A DNA stretch of 6,644 nt, from the NCBI GenBank assembly GCA_021323155.1, contig JAJTCI010000134.1, positions 1 through 6,644 of the forward strand, in the 5' to 3' direction. Positions 5,774 to 6,644 of this stretch are shown here, one piece after another. This DNA is from Chitinophagaceae bacterium (GTDB taxonomy: Bacteria; Bacteroidota; Bacteroidia; Chitinophagales; Chitinophagaceae). The notes below the pieces were generated by a model. It was not told where the DNA came from. It did not search any database and was given only the letters and a program-made list of their open reading frames with translations. Position numbers and translations under genes: made by a program. Every line of letters starts with the position of its first letter. Position 1 is the first letter of the stretch.

Positions 5774-6644
5774 ATGGCAAAGATCCTGGTGACGGGTGGT
5801 TGTGGTTATATCGGTTCGCATACCATCGTTGACCTGATAGAGAATGGTTTTGAAGTGATCTCGGTGGATGATTACAGCCGATCCACCGACTACCTGCTGG
5901 ACGGCATCTACGCCATCACCGGAAAGAAGGTGAAGAACTACCACGTTGACCTAAAGAACTTCGACGACACCCTCGCCATCTTCCAGGAGAATAATGATAT
6001 CGCCGGCGTCATCCACTTCGCGGCATACAAAGCCGTAGGTGAATCTGTTGAAGCGCCGTTGTTGTACTACGAAAACAACCTGTTCACGCTGGTCAACCTC
6101 CTCAAATGCGTGAAGGAATTCCGCGTACCTTATTTCGTTTTTTCTTCTTCCTGCACGGTATATGGCAATCCTGACGATGTGCCCGTAACAGAACAAAGCC
6201 CGATCAAACCAGCGGAATCGCCTTATGGTGCCACCAAGCAGATGGGTGAGCGGATACTGGAAGATTTTGCAGCGCAAAGCGAAACGGCCTGCATCCTGTT
6301 GCGTTACTTCAACCCCGTTGGCGCGCATCCTTCGATCCGAATCGGTGAACTGCCCCTGGGCAGGCCGGCGAATCTTGTTCCCGCGATCACACAGACCGCC
6401 ATCGGTAAACTGCCACAGATGCAGGTCTATGGCAGTGATTATCCCACGCGGGACGGGAGTTGTGTGAGGGACTATATTCATGTTTCCGACATCGCCAGCG
6501 CGCATACCCTCGCGGTCCGGTACCTCGCGGAGAAAAAGAATAAGACCAATTGCGACGTGTTCAACCTGGGCACCGGTAATGGTGTCACCGTTTTGGAAGT
6601 GATCAAGGCATTTGAAGAAGTGAACAAAGTGAAACTGAATTATG
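5774..6644 (+). CDS. galE: UDP-glucose 4-epimerase GalE (partial, 3' end outside window)
   Basis: GalE interconverts UDP-glucose and UDP-galactose with tightly bound NAD, feeding the Leloir pathway and the sugar precursors for envelope polysaccharides; it is cytoplasmic. The 290 codons in the window run open to the edge and cover most of an enzyme usually near 340 residues. The Rossmann NAD site is GGCGYIGS (8-15), followed by the acidic end of strand two at D32/D33. The FAAYKAVGES segment (82-91) is typical of GalE. Catalytic residues are the Ser of SSSCTVYG (around 124-126) and the YGATK pair Y151/K155. Substrate contacts include YFNPVGAH (178-185, N180) and RDGSCVRDYIHVSDIA (226-241), which is highly characteristic. 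All key residues are intact. The start ATG gives MAKILVTGG, the usual N-terminus. Nothing links it functionally to the phosphate genes upstream. Confidence 0.96.
   Translation, partial: MAKILVTGGCGYIGSHTIVDLIENGFEVISVDDYSRSTDYLLDGIYAITGKKVKNYHVDLKNFDDTLAIFQENNDIAGVIHFAAYKAVGESVEAPLLYYENNLFTLVNLLKCVKEFRVPYFVFSSSCTVYGNPDDVPVTEQSPIKPAESPYGATKQMGERILEDFAAQSETACILLRYFNPVGAHPSIRIGELPLGRPANLVPAITQTAIGKLPQMQVYGSDYPTRDGSCVRDYIHVSDIASAHTLAVRYLAEKKNKTNCDVFNLGTGNGVTVLEVIKAFEEVNKVKLNY

Noticed and set aside
5951..6505. Open minus-strand frame of 184 codons inside galE
   Set aside because: Antisense to catalytic and substrate-binding motifs of GalE, with no recognisable domain. It is a shadow frame produced by GC-biased codon use.

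Overview
The window looks like chromosomal DNA from a member of the Bacteroidetes (Bacteroidota), probably near the Chitinophagaceae. Three things suggest this. Gene starts lack clear Shine-Dalgarno sequences. Several genes are preceded by the Bacteroidetes-type -7 promoter element TAnnTTTG a short distance before the ATG. The protein sequences (short PhoR-like kinase, DUF47 plus short PiT transporter, GalE with SSSCTVYG) also read as that phylum. The taxonomic placement is inference. No mobile element, CRISPR array, tRNA or rRNA was seen.

Layout. Positions 1-1965 (minus strand) hold most of a large exported protein of no recognised family, with its C-terminus cut off by the window edge. A divergent intergenic region of about 150 bp follows, carrying back-to-back promoter elements and small inverted repeats. 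On the plus strand come an OmpR/PhoB-type response regulator (2119-2790) and a membrane histidine kinase with almost no extracytoplasmic domain (2825-3868). After a 106-bp gap with its own promoter element come a PhoU-like DUF47 protein (3975-4622) and a PiT-family inorganic phosphate transporter (4669-5733). The window ends inside galE, UDP-glucose 4-epimerase (5774 onward), which is probably a separate unit.

How the genes fit together. The four central genes form a plausible phosphate-homeostasis block: a PhoB/PhoR-like two-component pair beside a DUF47-Pit transport pair. The kinase has no periplasmic sensing domain, so its signal probably comes from the membrane or cytoplasm, possibly from the state of the transporter or DUF47 protein. 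That link is inferred from context only.

The least-explained item is the exported protein at 1-1965. Its C-terminal part has an alternating strand/helix pattern with a His-Arg-Gly-His motif after one predicted strand and a Gly-Ser-Cys-Gly-Gly motif after the next. This resembles the His/Cys dyad layout of clan CD (caspase/gingipain/CHAT-like) cysteine peptidases. It is the best candidate here for something undescribed, although neither the fold nor activity can be shown from sequence alone.
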